Notes under the pieces: model-generated
What the model saw: the letters and a program-made list of their open reading frames with translations, nothing else
Told to the model about the DNA's origin: nothing
The model's database searches: none
From: an uncultured Lachnospiraceae bacterium
GTDB taxonomy: Bacteria; Bacillota; Clostridia; Lachnospirales; Lachnospiraceae
Direction: 5' to 3'
DNA length: 64,000 nucleotides
Assembly: GCA_945868435.1 (NCBI GenBank)
Contig: CAMBLG010000001.1
Span: forward strand, 310,001-374,000
Shown: piece after piece, positions 51,113 through 60,475 of the stretch
Numbering within the stretch: position 1 is the first letter of the stretch
How the letters are laid out: each line of letters begins with the position of its first letter
Translations under genes and position numbers: made by a program

Positions 51113-52084
51113 ATGGAAAAAAGACCATTGATCATTCTTGCAGGACCCACGGCCGTAGGCAAGACAGATCTTTCAATACAACTTGCCAAACGCATAAACG
51201 GAGCCATTATTTCCGCAGATTCCATGCAGGTATACAAATACATGGATATCGGCTCGGCCAAAGTGACAAAGGAAGAAATGCAGGGAATTCCGCATTATCT
51301 GATCGATGAATTGCTTCCTTCTGAGGAATTTCACGTTGTGCGTTTTCAAACGATGGCCAAAGCTGCCCTGGAAGAAATCTATGGTTCCGGGAAAATCCCA
51401 ATCGTGGCGGGCGGAACCGGCTTTTATATTCAGTCCCTGTTGTACGACATTGATTTTACAACTCAGGACAGTGACGAGAATTTTCGGCAGGATATGGCTG
51501 ACTATGCACGCCAATATGGAGCCCATGCGCTTCATGAAAAATTAAAAGACATTGACCCCGGCTCCTATGAGAGCATTCATGAAAATAATGTCAAACGGGT
51601 TATACGAGCGTTGGAATACTATCACCAGACCGGTCAGCCGATTTCCGAGCACAATGAGGCAGAGCAGGCAAAAGCTTCCCCTTACAGGTTTGCATACTTT
51701 GTTTTGACCGATGAACGGGAACACTTGTATGAACGCATTGACAGGCGTGTAGATCTCATGATGGATAAGGGGCTTCTGGATGAGGTAAAACGCCTGAAGG
51801 ATATGGGATATCACAGACAGATGGTTGCCATGCAGGGGCTGGGATACAAAGAGCTTTTCGATTATCTGGATGGAACATGTTCTTTGGAGGAGGCTGTCTA
51901 CATCATAAAACGAGAGACCAGACATTTCGCCAAGCGGCAGATCACCTGGTTCAAACGGGAACGAGATGTAATCTGGCTGGACAAATCCGTATTGGGTGGT
52001 GACGAAGCAATTCTTGGAGAAATGCTTCGCATTTTGAATGAGAAAGGAATCTGTCATGAAGGAACAATTGATGAAAACCTATGA
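51113..52084 (+). CDS. miaA: tRNA dimethylallyltransferase
   Basis: Transfers dimethylallyl to A37 of tRNAs reading UNN codons. The P-loop is LAGPTAVGKTDLSIQLAKR, followed by ISADSMQVYKYMDIGSAKVT, GGTGFYIQSLLYDIDF and RETRHFAKRQITWFKRE. ATG 51113 is preceded by AGGAGAGAG at 9 bp and gives 323 residues, close to the family norm; the ORF-track start (51080) overlaps the mutL stop and has no such site. It lies between mutL and ynbB, overlapping ynbB by 29 bp. The mutS-mutL-miaA order recurs in Clostridia. Confidence 0.96.
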   Translation: MEKRPLIILAGPTAVGKTDLSIQLAKRINGAIISADSMQVYKYMDIGSAKVTKEEMQGIPHYLIDELLPSEEFHVVRFQTMAKAALEEIYGSGKIPIVAGGTGFYIQSLLYDIDFTTQDSDENFRQDMADYARQYGAHALHEKLKDIDPGSYESIHENNVKRVIRALEYYHQTGQPISEHNEAEQAKASPYRFAYFVLTDEREHLYERIDRRVDLMMDKGLLDEVKRLKDMGYHRQMVAMQGLGYKELFDYLDGTCSLEEAVYIIKRETRHFAKRQITWFKRERDVIWLDKSVLGGDEAILGEMLRILNEKGICHEGTIDENL

Positions 52085-53354
52085 AGAACTTGGAATCTGC
52101 GAAAGCGTATATCGTTTCGGAGAAGCCATTGAAGAACAATTAAAGGAGCGCTTTGAACGCATTGACGCCAACGCGGAAATAAATCAAATGAAGGTGATCT
52201 CTGCAATGCAGAAAAACCGGGTGAGTGCGGAGTGCTTCAATATATCCAGCGGATATGGGTATAATGATATGGGAAGAGATACTTTAGAGCGTGTGTATGC
52301 GGATTGTTTCGGCGGTGAAGACGCCCTGGTCCGTCCCCAGATTACCTGTGGAACACATGCCCTGGCTCTGGCGCTGATGTCCAATTTACGTCCCGGTGAC
52401 GAACTTTTATCTCCTGTCGGAAAACCTTATGATACCTTGGAGGAAGTCATTGGCATAAGGCCTTCCAAAGGATCTCTGGCAGAGTATGGTATTACCTATG
52501 CTCAAGTGGATTTACTGTCGGATGGATGTTTTGATTATGAAGGAATCAAGGCTGCCATCAATGAGCGAACAAAGCTTGTTACCATTCAACGGTCCAAGGG
52601 ATATGCTACCAGACCGACTTTGTCTGTTCAGCGTATAGGAGAGCTGATTGCTTTTGTAAAGAGTATTAAGCCGGATGTGATCTGTATGGTGGACAACTGC
52701 TACGGAGAATTCGTGGAGGAACGGGAGCCGATTCAGGTTGGAGCGGACATGATCGTTGGATCCCTCATCAAAAATCCCGGTGGCGGACTTGCTCCTATTG
52801 GCGGCTATATTGTGGGCAAAAAGGAGTGCGTAGCAAATGCTGCATATCGTCTTACCTCTCCGGGACTTGGAAAGGAGGTCGGTGCGTCACTGGGGGTCAT
52901 CCAATCCTTCTATCAGGGGCTGTTCTTAGCTCCGACCGTCGTGAGTGGTGCTTTAAAAGGTGCAATTTTTGCAGCAAATATCTATGAAAAGCTTGGATAT
53001 AAAGTTGTGCCAAATGCAACGGAGAGCCGTCATGACATCATTCAGGCGGTTGAATTTGGGAATAAAGAGGCTATGATTGCCTTCTGTGAGGGAATTCAGG
53101 CCGCTGCACCGGTGGACAGTTATGTGACACCGGAACCATGGGCCATGCCGGGCTACGACAGCGATGTGATCATGGCCGCTGGAGCATTCGTACAGGGCTC
53201 ATCCATCGAATTGTCAGCCGACGGGCCGGTGAAGCCGCCGTATGCCGTGTATTTTCAGGGTGGACTTACCTGGTATCACGCAAAGCTTGGAATTCTTATG
53301 TCTTTACAAAAACTTTATGAACGCAACCTTGTTAATATAGATGAGGTGTGCTAG
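52056..53354 (+). CDS. ynbB: YnbB-family PLP enzyme (aluminum resistance/methionine gamma-lyase-like)
   Basis: A fold-type I PLP enzyme of 432 residues. The PLP lysine is in GSLIKNPGGGLAPIGGYIVG. The block SSGYGYNDMGRDTLERVYADCFGGEDALVRPQ and the C-terminal YHAKLGILMSLQKL define the YnbB group, related to cystathionine gamma-synthase-like enzymes but with no proven reaction. The name aluminum resistance protein is historical. ATG 52056 follows AAAGGA at 9 bp and overlaps miaA by 29 bp, so translation is coupled. In Bacillus this gene also lies near mutSL, hfq and miaA. Confidence 0.92.
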   Translation: MKEQLMKTYEELGICESVYRFGEAIEEQLKERFERIDANAEINQMKVISAMQKNRVSAECFNISSGYGYNDMGRDTLERVYADCFGGEDALVRPQITCGTHALALALMSNLRPGDELLSPVGKPYDTLEEVIGIRPSKGSLAEYGITYAQVDLLSDGCFDYEGIKAAINERTKLVTIQRSKGYATRPTLSVQRIGELIAFVKSIKPDVICMVDNCYGEFVEEREPIQVGADMIVGSLIKNPGGGLAPIGGYIVGKKECVANAAYRLTSPGLGKEVGASLGVIQSFYQGLFLAPTVVSGALKGAIFAANIYEKLGYKVVPNATESRHDIIQAVEFGNKEAMIAFCEGIQAAAPVDSYVTPEPWAMPGYDSDVIMAAGAFVQGSSIELSADGPVKPPYAVYFQGGLTWYHAKLGILMSLQKLYERNLVNIDEVC

Positions 53355-53448
53355 AATGAACATGGTTTCTGTCATGACAGCTTTGCAATAGGAAGGCTGT
53401 GTCGTGACTTGTGTTGCGTGTATGATCTGGGAGAATAGAAAGGTATTT

Positions 53449-54141
53449 ATGCAACACACAACTGTAAAAGAACTGCCGGAATCCGAGCGCCCGTACGAGC
53501 GCTTTCTGGCATTGGGAGCCGAAGCATTATCCGATGCGGAGCTCCTTTCCATTATTCTAAAGACCGGAACCAAAGAGCTGACGGCATTGGATATCGCCAG
53601 ACAACTGCTTTCTGAGTGTCATGGGAATCTTCTCAATCTCTATGAATTTTCCTATGAAGAGCTCATGGAGCATAAGGGTATTGGTCCGGTGAAAGCCATT
53701 CAGCTGAAAGCTGTGGCGGAGCTGTCCAAACGAATTGCCCGCACCGACAACAGTGACAAACTGGAGTTGAACAAACCTGAGACGGTTGCCGGTTATTATA
53801 TGGAGACCCTTCGCCATCAGAAAAGAGAAGTGGTTATGGCGGCTTTTTTTGATGCCAAATGCCATTTTCTTGGAGATTCCGTGATTGCAACCGGAGGAAG
53901 CGATTCCGCGTGCGTAGCGGTGTCTGCATTGTTTCAGGAAGCCCTGAAGCGACATGCGGTACAGATGATTGTACTTCACAATCATCCCAGCGGAGACCCC
54001 AATCCAAGCACGGCAGACATCCAATTGACCGAGCGTCTGGCAGAGGGGGCAAAGCTTTTGGGATTGCAGTTATCCGACCATATTGTGATCGGGGACAATC
54101 GATATTACAGCTTTTTGGAGAACTCCATTATGCCGGTATAG
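53449..54141 (+). CDS. radC: RadC-family JAB-domain protein
   Basis: A 230-residue protein with an N-terminal UPF0758/HhH region (LPESERPYERFLALGAEALSDAELL; YEELMEHKGIGPVKAIQL) and a C-terminal MPN/JAB metal site (HNHPSGDPNPS with preceding Glu region). Despite the name, a DNA repair role is not supported for the family. ATG 53449 is preceded by GAAAGG at 6 bp; the longer ORF-track start has no such site. It sits 34 bp ahead of mreB, the same linkage as in many Firmicutes. Confidence 0.93.
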   Translation: MQHTTVKELPESERPYERFLALGAEALSDAELLSIILKTGTKELTALDIARQLLSECHGNLLNLYEFSYEELMEHKGIGPVKAIQLKAVAELSKRIARTDNSDKLELNKPETVAGYYMETLRHQKREVVMAAFFDAKCHFLGDSVIATGGSDSACVAVSALFQEALKRHAVQMIVLHNHPSGDPNPSTADIQLTERLAEGAKLLGLQLSDHIVIGDNRYYSFLENSIMPV

Positions 54142-54174
54142 CGGCGAAAGCTACATAAGAAAAGGGAGAGAGCT

Positions 54175-55191
54175 ATGAACAACAATATTTATGGGATTGA
54201 TTTCGGAACCTGTAACTTTAAAGTGTTCTGCAAACCTACAGGTAAGATACTGAGCGAAAAGAACACAATCGCTATCATAAACAAGAATCAAATGTATGCC
54301 TATGGTGATGCTGCGTATGCTATGTACGAGAAAGCGCCGGAAACGATCAACGTTACATTTCCGGTGGTAAGCGGTGTGATTGCGGATTATGCATTCCTTC
54401 AGAATATGATCTTCGAGTACCTGGAAAACAAAATGCGGGGAAAGGTGAAGAATGCGGAATTTTTGGTTGCAGTTCCGACAGATATCACAGATGTGGAGAA
54501 GCGTGCCTTTTTCGAATTGTTTTACAAGAGCAAATATCGTCCGAAAAATGTTATGCTCTGTGAGAAGCCTCTTGCGGATGCGGTAGGGCTTGGACTTGAC
54601 ATCAACGAGCCCACCGGAGTCATGGTGGTGGATCTCGGGGCGGATACCATTGAGATTTCCGTGATTTCCCTTGGGGGCATGGTCTTAAGTGATCTGTTGC
54701 ATTTTGGCTCCAATCGTTTGGACGAATCGATTATCAGCTACATTCGTAAGGAATTCAATCTAATAATTGGCAAGAGAACTGCCAAAGCATTGAAGGAAGA
54801 ACTTGGAAGCGGTCTTCCGGGACGCACGGAAACGATGGTGATTGTCGGATTGGATGTTGTCAGCGGCCTTCCGGTAGAGCGGGAAATCAGTGCCGAGATC
54901 ATATATGAAGCGACCAAGAGCAATCTGGAATCCATCTGCACCTCCATTAAAATGATTCTGGAGAAGACGCCGCCTGAGCTTGCAAAGGATATTATTCACG
55001 CTGGAATATACATTACCGGTGGTGGTTCTAAGATTACGGATCTGGATAAGCTTTTTACCGAAATTACCAATATTAAGGTTAACACCTGTGACAACCCGGA
55101 ACAGAGTGCCGTCCGAGGACTTGCCAAGATTGCTTCGGATTCCAAGTACAAACGAATACCGTACACGGTGAAGACTAATAGCTTAAAATAG
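54175..55191 (+). CDS. mreB: Rod shape-determining protein MreB
   Basis: An actin-like ATPase of 338 residues that organises lateral wall synthesis. The phosphate-1 loop is GIDFGTCNFKVF, phosphate-2 is VVDLGADTIEISVISLGG and the adenine-binding block is GIYITGGGSKI. The N-terminus lacks an obvious amphipathic membrane helix. The sequence is divergent from canonical MreB (DLGTANTLVY is usual), so an Mbl-like paralogue is possible. A GGGAGAGAG site precedes ATG 54175. The order mreB-mreC-mreD-PBP2 makes the shape role secure. Confidence 0.93.
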   Translation: MNNNIYGIDFGTCNFKVFCKPTGKILSEKNTIAIINKNQMYAYGDAAYAMYEKAPETINVTFPVVSGVIADYAFLQNMIFEYLENKMRGKVKNAEFLVAVPTDITDVEKRAFFELFYKSKYRPKNVMLCEKPLADAVGLGLDINEPTGVMVVDLGADTIEISVISLGGMVLSDLLHFGSNRLDESIISYIRKEFNLIIGKRTAKALKEELGSGLPGRTETMVIVGLDVVSGLPVEREISAEIIYEATKSNLESICTSIKMILEKTPPELAKDIIHAGIYITGGGSKITDLDKLFTEITNIKVNTCDNPEQSAVRGLAKIASDSKYKRIPYTVKTNSLK

Positions 55192-55199
55192 AGGGATTC

Positions 55200-56105
55200 A
55201 TGAAAAAGTTTCGCAATATTCGCAATAAGAAAAAAAGAATACCAAGCAAATATTTGCTTGCAATCCTCTCAACGGTGTGTGTACTTGCGCTTTTTATCAG
55301 CCTTGTATTTAACATTAACGGCGGACCGTTAAATATGGTTGCCGGATATGTGTTTGTCCCAATGCAAAAAGGCATTAACGGTGCCGGGGCATGGCTGTCC
55401 GGAAAAGCGAATGATTTCAAGACACTGGGGGAGGTTCTGGAGGAGAACAAAGCACTTCAGGAACAGGTGGATGAGCTGACCTCACAATTAAACAATACCA
55501 AACTGGATCAGTATGAACTGGACAGTTACCGCGAACTCTTAGAACTGGATGACCAGTACGCAGAGTATGAGAAGGTGGCGGCTCATGTCATTGCAAAAGA
55601 TTCCGGAAACTGGTTCTCTACGTTTACCATTGACAAAGGCTCCAAGGATGGAATCGCGAAAGGTATGAATGTCATTGCAGGAAGCGGGCTTGTAGGGATC
55701 GTAACCGATGTGGGACCGAATTTTGCGAAGGTGCGCAGCATTATTGATGATTCCAGCAATGTTAGTGCCATGGTGCTTACTACCAAAGATAATTTTAATG
55801 TCAGCGGAAGTCTTCAGACGATGAACGAGGATAAACTGCTTCCGTTTACGGAACTTCGGGATGAAAATGATGAAGTTCAGATGGGGGATCCGGTTGTGAC
55901 TTCTTATGTCTCTGATCAGTATCAGCAGGGCATTTTGATTGGATATATATATAGTATCGAGGAGAATCCGAATAACCTGACCAAATCCGGAACTATTACA
56001 CCGGTGGTAGATTTCCAGCACCTACGGGAGGTTCTTGTCATCACAGCCATCAAGGATACCGGTGAGGAGAACATTAAGCAGGGATCCACGGATACTCAGG
56101 AGTAA
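55200..56105 (+). CDS. mreC: Rod shape-determining protein MreC
   Basis: A 301-residue protein with a basic N-terminus, one TM segment (YLLAILSTVCVLALFISLVF), a coiled coil (about 80-115: EVLEENKALQEQVDELTSQLNN) and the extracytoplasmic beta barrel (AHVIAKDSGNWFSTFTIDKGSKDGIAKGM). It dimerises and activates PBP2/RodA. It starts 8 bp after mreB, and mreD starts 3 bp after its stop. Confidence 0.96.
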   Translation: MKKFRNIRNKKKRIPSKYLLAILSTVCVLALFISLVFNINGGPLNMVAGYVFVPMQKGINGAGAWLSGKANDFKTLGEVLEENKALQEQVDELTSQLNNTKLDQYELDSYRELLELDDQYAEYEKVAAHVIAKDSGNWFSTFTIDKGSKDGIAKGMNVIAGSGLVGIVTDVGPNFAKVRSIIDDSSNVSAMVLTTKDNFNVSGSLQTMNEDKLLPFTELRDENDEVQMGDPVVTSYVSDQYQQGILIGYIYSIEENPNNLTKSGTITPVVDFQHLREVLVITAIKDTGEENIKQGSTDTQE

Positions 56106-56108
56106 CAG

Positions 56109-56630
56109 ATGCGTAGAAAAATCGTACTTTTTATTATCATCACAATATGCTTTCTATTGCAGTGCACAGTATTTCAGTCACTGTCTTTTGCCGGGATAGC
56201 TCCCAACCTTCTGATTATTGTTGTTTCCGCTTTTGGACTTATGCGGGGCAAAAAGGAAGGGCTGTTGGTTGGATTTTTTTGCGGTCTGCTTGTCGACATT
56301 TTTTTCGGTTTTTATCTGGGGGTATATGCTTTACTCTATATGTATGTCGGCTATATCAACGGATTGTTGCAAAAACGCTTTTTCCCGGATGATATCAAGC
56401 TGCCGATGATCATGATCGGCGTCAGTGACATTGCATGCAATCTATTGGTTTATTTTTTTATGTTTTTGTTTCGTGGACGTTTTCATTTCCTCTATTACCT
56501 GAAATCGGTAATTTTCCCGGAATTCGTCTATACTATGGTGATTACCATATTTCTGTATTTCATTTTGCTCAAGGTAAACCAGTGGTTGGAAAAACATGAG
56601 AAGAGGAGAGCGAAGAAGTTTGATGTATGA
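56109..56630 (+). CDS. mreD: Rod shape-determining protein MreD
   Basis: Small polytopic membrane protein of 173 residues with about five TM segments. Family features are a FLLQCTVFQSLSFAGIAPNLLII N-terminus, GLMRGKKEGLLVGFFCGLLVDIFFG, and YALLYMYVGYINGLL. The C-terminus is basic (EKHEKRRAKKFDV). It starts 3 bp after mreC and overlaps PBP2 (by 8 bp with the start chosen below). Confidence 0.95.
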   Translation: MRRKIVLFIIITICFLLQCTVFQSLSFAGIAPNLLIIVVSAFGLMRGKKEGLLVGFFCGLLVDIFFGFYLGVYALLYMYVGYINGLLQKRFFPDDIKLPMIMIGVSDIACNLLVYFFMFLFRGRFHFLYYLKSVIFPEFVYTMVITIFLYFILLKVNQWLEKHEKRRAKKFDV

Positions 56631-59433
56631 TGTGAAAGAATTTCTGAAAAAATTCTTCAGTTCCAGGCTGTTTGTGGTTGCGGCTGTATTTACAATTTTA
56701 TTTGCAATTGCATTGGTTCGCGTGTTTTCCCTTCAGATTGTCAACGGAAAATCGTATCAGGAAAATTTTGCCCTCAAAATACAAAGGGATTTGCCTGTAC
56801 CTGCCAGCCGGGGCTGTATATACGATTGCAACGGAGAACTTTTGGCCTACAATGAACTGGCTTATTCAATTTCAATTACAGATAGTGCCACCTATTCCAG
56901 AACGGCGGAGAAGAATGCGGCTCTGAATGCAGAACTGGCGGAAATTCTTCAGATGCTGGACGAGAATCAGGAAACTTTGACGAACCACTTTAAGATTGAC
57001 TATAACGAGGATGGTACATACAGCTTTAATGTTTCGGGGACTGCTCTGAATCGATTTCGGGCAGATGTATTTGGTCGAAGTACCATTGAATCACTTCAAT
57101 ACAATGAGGACTTTGGCTTTGATGAGTTAAATGCCACCGAAGAACAGATCATGGAATACCTGAAGAGCCCGAAAGTGTTCGGTGTGGATGAGGCATATTC
57201 ACCAAAGCTGTCCTATGAGATCGTGGTTGTGCGCTATATGATGAATGCAAATTATTATACCCGTTACAATTCCACGACCATTGCGGAAGATGTCAGTGAC
57301 CGGACCGTTGCATACATCAACGAGCATATGGATACGTTGGTAGGAGTCTCGGTCAATGAGGATACGATACGGCGCTATAATTACAGTGAATACTTTTCTT
57401 CCATCATCGGCTATACCGGTAAGATTTCCGATACCGAGTATGAGGAACTGTCTGTAATCGACAAAAGCTATACAAAAAATGATATTGTTGGAAAAGCCGG
57501 TATTGAACAATTCTATGAAACGTATCTCCGCGGACAGAACGGCGAACAGAAGATTTATATTGATAATCTTGGGCGTGTATCCGAGATCATCAGCAAAACA
57601 GATTCCGTATCGGGAGATGACCTTTATCTGAGTATTGACGCGAAACTGCAAAAAGCTGCATATCTGGCCTTGGAGGAAGAAATCGCCGGAATTGTATATG
57701 CAAATATCAAAAACAACAATATTCCAATCAATGATGTATATTTTTCGCTGATTAATAACAGCATCATTGACATTCGGCATTTTGAAGATGAAGATGCTTC
57801 TGCCTCCGAAAAAGAAGTATACAAAGCATATGCAACGGCAGAAAAACAGGCCCTCAAAACAATTAAGAAACAGCTTACTACGGATCCGGTTGCACTGGAT
57901 ATGATGTCAGACGAAATTCTGGATGATTTTACCCTGATTATTTCCGCGCTCAAGGAGAATGGGGTCCTTTTAAGCAACGAGATTGATGAAAATGATGCGA
58001 CTTACAAAGAATGGAAGGCACAAAAAATCAGTCCAAAGGAATATCTGACCTATTGTATTTCACAGCACTGGATTGATATCAGTTTATTATCGGTAGATGA
58101 AAAATATGCAGATTCTAATGAAATATATGAGGCGTTGTGCCAATATATTCTGGACATGCTTGCAGACAGTATCGATTTTTCCAAAATCATTTATCAGTAT
58201 ATGATTGACCGGGGAGAACTGTCTCCGCGGGCACTTTGTATTATCCTTTTTGACCAGGGCGTTCTGGATTATGACGGGGGAACTTTAGGTAAGCTGAAGG
58301 ACGGAACTCTTTCGCCTTACAGCTTTCTTCTGGATAAGATCAACAACATTGAAATCACTCCGGCACAGCTGGCTTTGGATCCCTGTACCGGTTCCTGTGT
58401 AATCACAGATGTAAACACCGGTGAGATCAAGGCTCTTGTGAGCTATCCGGGATATGATAACAACCGTCTTGCCAATGGTGTAGATGCTGAGTACTACGAA
58501 TCACTTCGGGAGGATAAATCCAATCCGCTGTGGAACTATGCAACCCAGGAGCGTACCGCACCGGGTTCTACATTCAAGATGGTGACGGCTACGGCCGGAC
58601 TGGCGGAAAATATTATCTCCACCACAGATCAGATTCAATGTACCGGTGTCTTTCATGAAATCGACAATGAACCGAAATGTTGGATTTACCCGCACGGGAC
58701 CCATGGCAAGATCAACGTCTCAGAATCTTTAAGAGATTCCTGCAATGTATTTCATTACACATTAGGTTACCGGATGGCACTTAAGGATACCGGCGTCTAC
58801 AATGATAAAAATGGTATTTCGTATATTCAGAAATATGCTTCGCTCTATGGCTTGAACGAGAAAACCGGTCTCGAAATTGAGGAGTATACACCGGAGATCG
58901 CAACCGAATATCCGGTCATGGCAGCGATTGGACAGAGTAACAATAACTTTACGACGGTTTCGCTGTCCCGCTACGTGACAGCTGTAACCAGCGGCAAGCT
59001 GTATTCTTATCAGCTGATGAACAAAATTGTAGATGCGAACGGCGAGGTTGTTGCAAGCTATGAGCCGGAATATACCGATATATCAGACACATTGACTACA
59101 GAAGAGTGGGATGCCATTCATCGTGGTATGCGTATGGTAGTAGAGAATCTGGACAGCTTTGATGGATTTGATATTCCGGTAGCCGGAAAAACCGGAACTG
59201 CCCAACAGGTGGAAACCAGACCGAATCATGCGCTTTTTGTCGGGTACGCACCTTATGATGACCCTGAGATTACGATTGCAACCAGAATTGCATACGGATA
59301 CAGTTCGCACAATGCAGCTTCCGTATCGCGCAACATCATTTCGTACTACTACGGAGAGATGTCTTTAGATGAGCTTTTGGATTTGAAAGCTTCCGGTGTC
59401 AACGGTTCCTCAAACAATACGGTAACCGATTAA
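56623..59433 (+). CDS. mrdA: Penicillin-binding protein 2 (class B transpeptidase) with a large insertion
   Basis: Elongasome transpeptidase, 936 residues, much longer than typical PBP2. It has one N-terminal TM segment and a dimerisation domain (PVPASRGCIYDCNGELLAYN). The transpeptidase has the SxxK motif in APGSTFKM near residue 645, SxN in LRDSCNVFHY and KTG in VAGKTGTAQQ near 853. Between LQKAAYLALEEE (about 342) and DPCTGSCVITDVNTGE (about 585), a helical, acidic insertion of about 235 residues replaces the usual short linker. The start is uncertain (56596 or 56623); 56623 follows an AGAGGAG/GAAGAAG region. It lies between mreD and minD. Confidence 0.92.
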   Translation: MYDVKEFLKKFFSSRLFVVAAVFTILFAIALVRVFSLQIVNGKSYQENFALKIQRDLPVPASRGCIYDCNGELLAYNELAYSISITDSATYSRTAEKNAALNAELAEILQMLDENQETLTNHFKIDYNEDGTYSFNVSGTALNRFRADVFGRSTIESLQYNEDFGFDELNATEEQIMEYLKSPKVFGVDEAYSPKLSYEIVVVRYMMNANYYTRYNSTTIAEDVSDRTVAYINEHMDTLVGVSVNEDTIRRYNYSEYFSSIIGYTGKISDTEYEELSVIDKSYTKNDIVGKAGIEQFYETYLRGQNGEQKIYIDNLGRVSEIISKTDSVSGDDLYLSIDAKLQKAAYLALEEEIAGIVYANIKNNNIPINDVYFSLINNSIIDIRHFEDEDASASEKEVYKAYATAEKQALKTIKKQLTTDPVALDMMSDEILDDFTLIISALKENGVLLSNEIDENDATYKEWKAQKISPKEYLTYCISQHWIDISLLSVDEKYADSNEIYEALCQYILDMLADSIDFSKIIYQYMIDRGELSPRALCIILFDQGVLDYDGGTLGKLKDGTLSPYSFLLDKINNIEITPAQLALDPCTGSCVITDVNTGEIKALVSYPGYDNNRLANGVDAEYYESLREDKSNPLWNYATQERTAPGSTFKMVTATAGLAENIISTTDQIQCTGVFHEIDNEPKCWIYPHGTHGKINVSESLRDSCNVFHYTLGYRMALKDTGVYNDKNGISYIQKYASLYGLNEKTGLEIEEYTPEIATEYPVMAAIGQSNNNFTTVSLSRYVTAVTSGKLYSYQLMNKIVDANGEVVASYEPEYTDISDTLTTEEWDAIHRGMRMVVENLDSFDGFDIPVAGKTGTAQQVETRPNHALFVGYAPYDDPEITIATRIAYGYSSHNAASVSRNIISYYYGEMSLDELLDLKASGVNGSSNNTVTD

Positions 59434-59468
59434 GGCATAGATAACATAACTAACAGGAGGTTAATTTC

Positions 59469-60278
59469 ATGGGTGAAACAATTGTTTTCACTTCAGGAAA
59501 AGGCGGTGTTGGCAAGACTACAACAATTGCAAACATCGGAGCAGGACTTTCACGGTTAGATAAAAAAGTCGTTATGTTGGATACTGACATGGGACTTCGG
59601 AATTTGGATGTTGTAATGGGAATGGAGGATCAGATACAGTATAACCTGCTTGATCTGTTGGACAACCAGTGCAGATTGAAGCAGGCTCTGATCCGGGATA
59701 AGCGTTATCCCAATCTGTTTATGATTCCGGCAGCCCTCCGCTGCAAAAGGATTCGGGATTATGAGAGCAAACTGTATACATTGATCACGCAGTTGAAGCA
59801 GGAATTTGATTACTGTCTGATCGACTGTCCGGCGGGGATTGATGATGGATTTCACTTTGCAATTTCTGCAGCAGATCGTGCAATCGTTGTCACCACACCA
59901 CACATATCGGCGGTCCGGGATGCCGGACGAGTCCTCTATCTGTTGGAGAGCCAGCGATTAAAGCAGGTGGATATACTTATCAATGAGTACAATGAGCGCA
60001 TGGTCAAAAAACATGACATGCTTTCCAAGTCCGATATTGAGGAGATTCTCGGAACGAACTGTCTTGGGACGGTTCCGTTGGATGACAAGATCATTGTCAG
60101 TCAGAATCAAGGCATCCCGGTGGTGTCTCTCCGGGCCAAATCGGCAAGAAGCTTTATGAAGATTGTCAGGGAGATTGATAATCCGAAAATTATTCCGGTA
60201 GATCTGAATGCGGAGGATCCTTGTGAGAAGCAGCAGCACATTTTCCTGGGCGGGAAGGAGTGCGGATATGAAGGGTAG
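59469..60278 (+). CDS. minD: MinD-like ATPase
   Basis: ParA/MinD family, 269 residues. Deviant Walker A is GKGGVGKTTTIANIG, followed by MLDTDMGLRNLDVVMG and LIDCPAGID. The C-terminus (EDPCEKQQHIFLGGKECGYEG) lacks the basic amphipathic helix that normally targets MinD to membranes. AGGAGG precedes the ATG. minE overlaps by 11 bp. minC, which normally precedes or accompanies minD in this cluster, is absent here, so the partner is unclear. Confidence 0.9.
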   Translation: MGETIVFTSGKGGVGKTTTIANIGAGLSRLDKKVVMLDTDMGLRNLDVVMGMEDQIQYNLLDLLDNQCRLKQALIRDKRYPNLFMIPAALRCKRIRDYESKLYTLITQLKQEFDYCLIDCPAGIDDGFHFAISAADRAIVVTTPHISAVRDAGRVLYLLESQRLKQVDILINEYNERMVKKHDMLSKSDIEEILGTNCLGTVPLDDKIIVSQNQGIPVVSLRAKSARSFMKIVREIDNPKIIPVDLNAEDPCEKQQHIFLGGKECGYEG

Positions 60279-60474
60279 AAAGCAGGATGATTCCAGACTC
60301 ATCGCAAAGGAGCGGTTGAAGCTGATGGTGGACTCTGAACCATTGGAGTGTTCAGAAACTACAATGAGCCGCATGAAACAGGAAATTGCAGATATCATTT
60401 CCCGGTATTATGAGATTGCACCGGATAACTATGAGATAAAAGTGGTTTTGAAACAGAACAAGAAGAGAGCGTAA
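60268..60474 (+). CDS. minE: MinE-like topological specificity factor, short form
   Basis: Only 68 residues from ATG 60268; the ORF-track start at 60208 lies inside minD and has no Shine-Dalgarno of its own. The MinE core RLIAKERLKLMV, then MSRMKQEIADIISRYYEI and YEIKVVLKQNKK are recognisable. The N-terminal membrane-targeting and MinD-binding segment of usual MinE is reduced to MKGRKQDDS. GGGCGGGAAGGAG precedes the ATG. It overlaps minD by 11 bp and rodA begins one base after its stop. Confidence 0.85.
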   Translation: MKGRKQDDSRLIAKERLKLMVDSEPLECSETTMSRMKQEIADIISRYYEIAPDNYEIKVVLKQNKKRA

Positions 60475-60475
60475 G

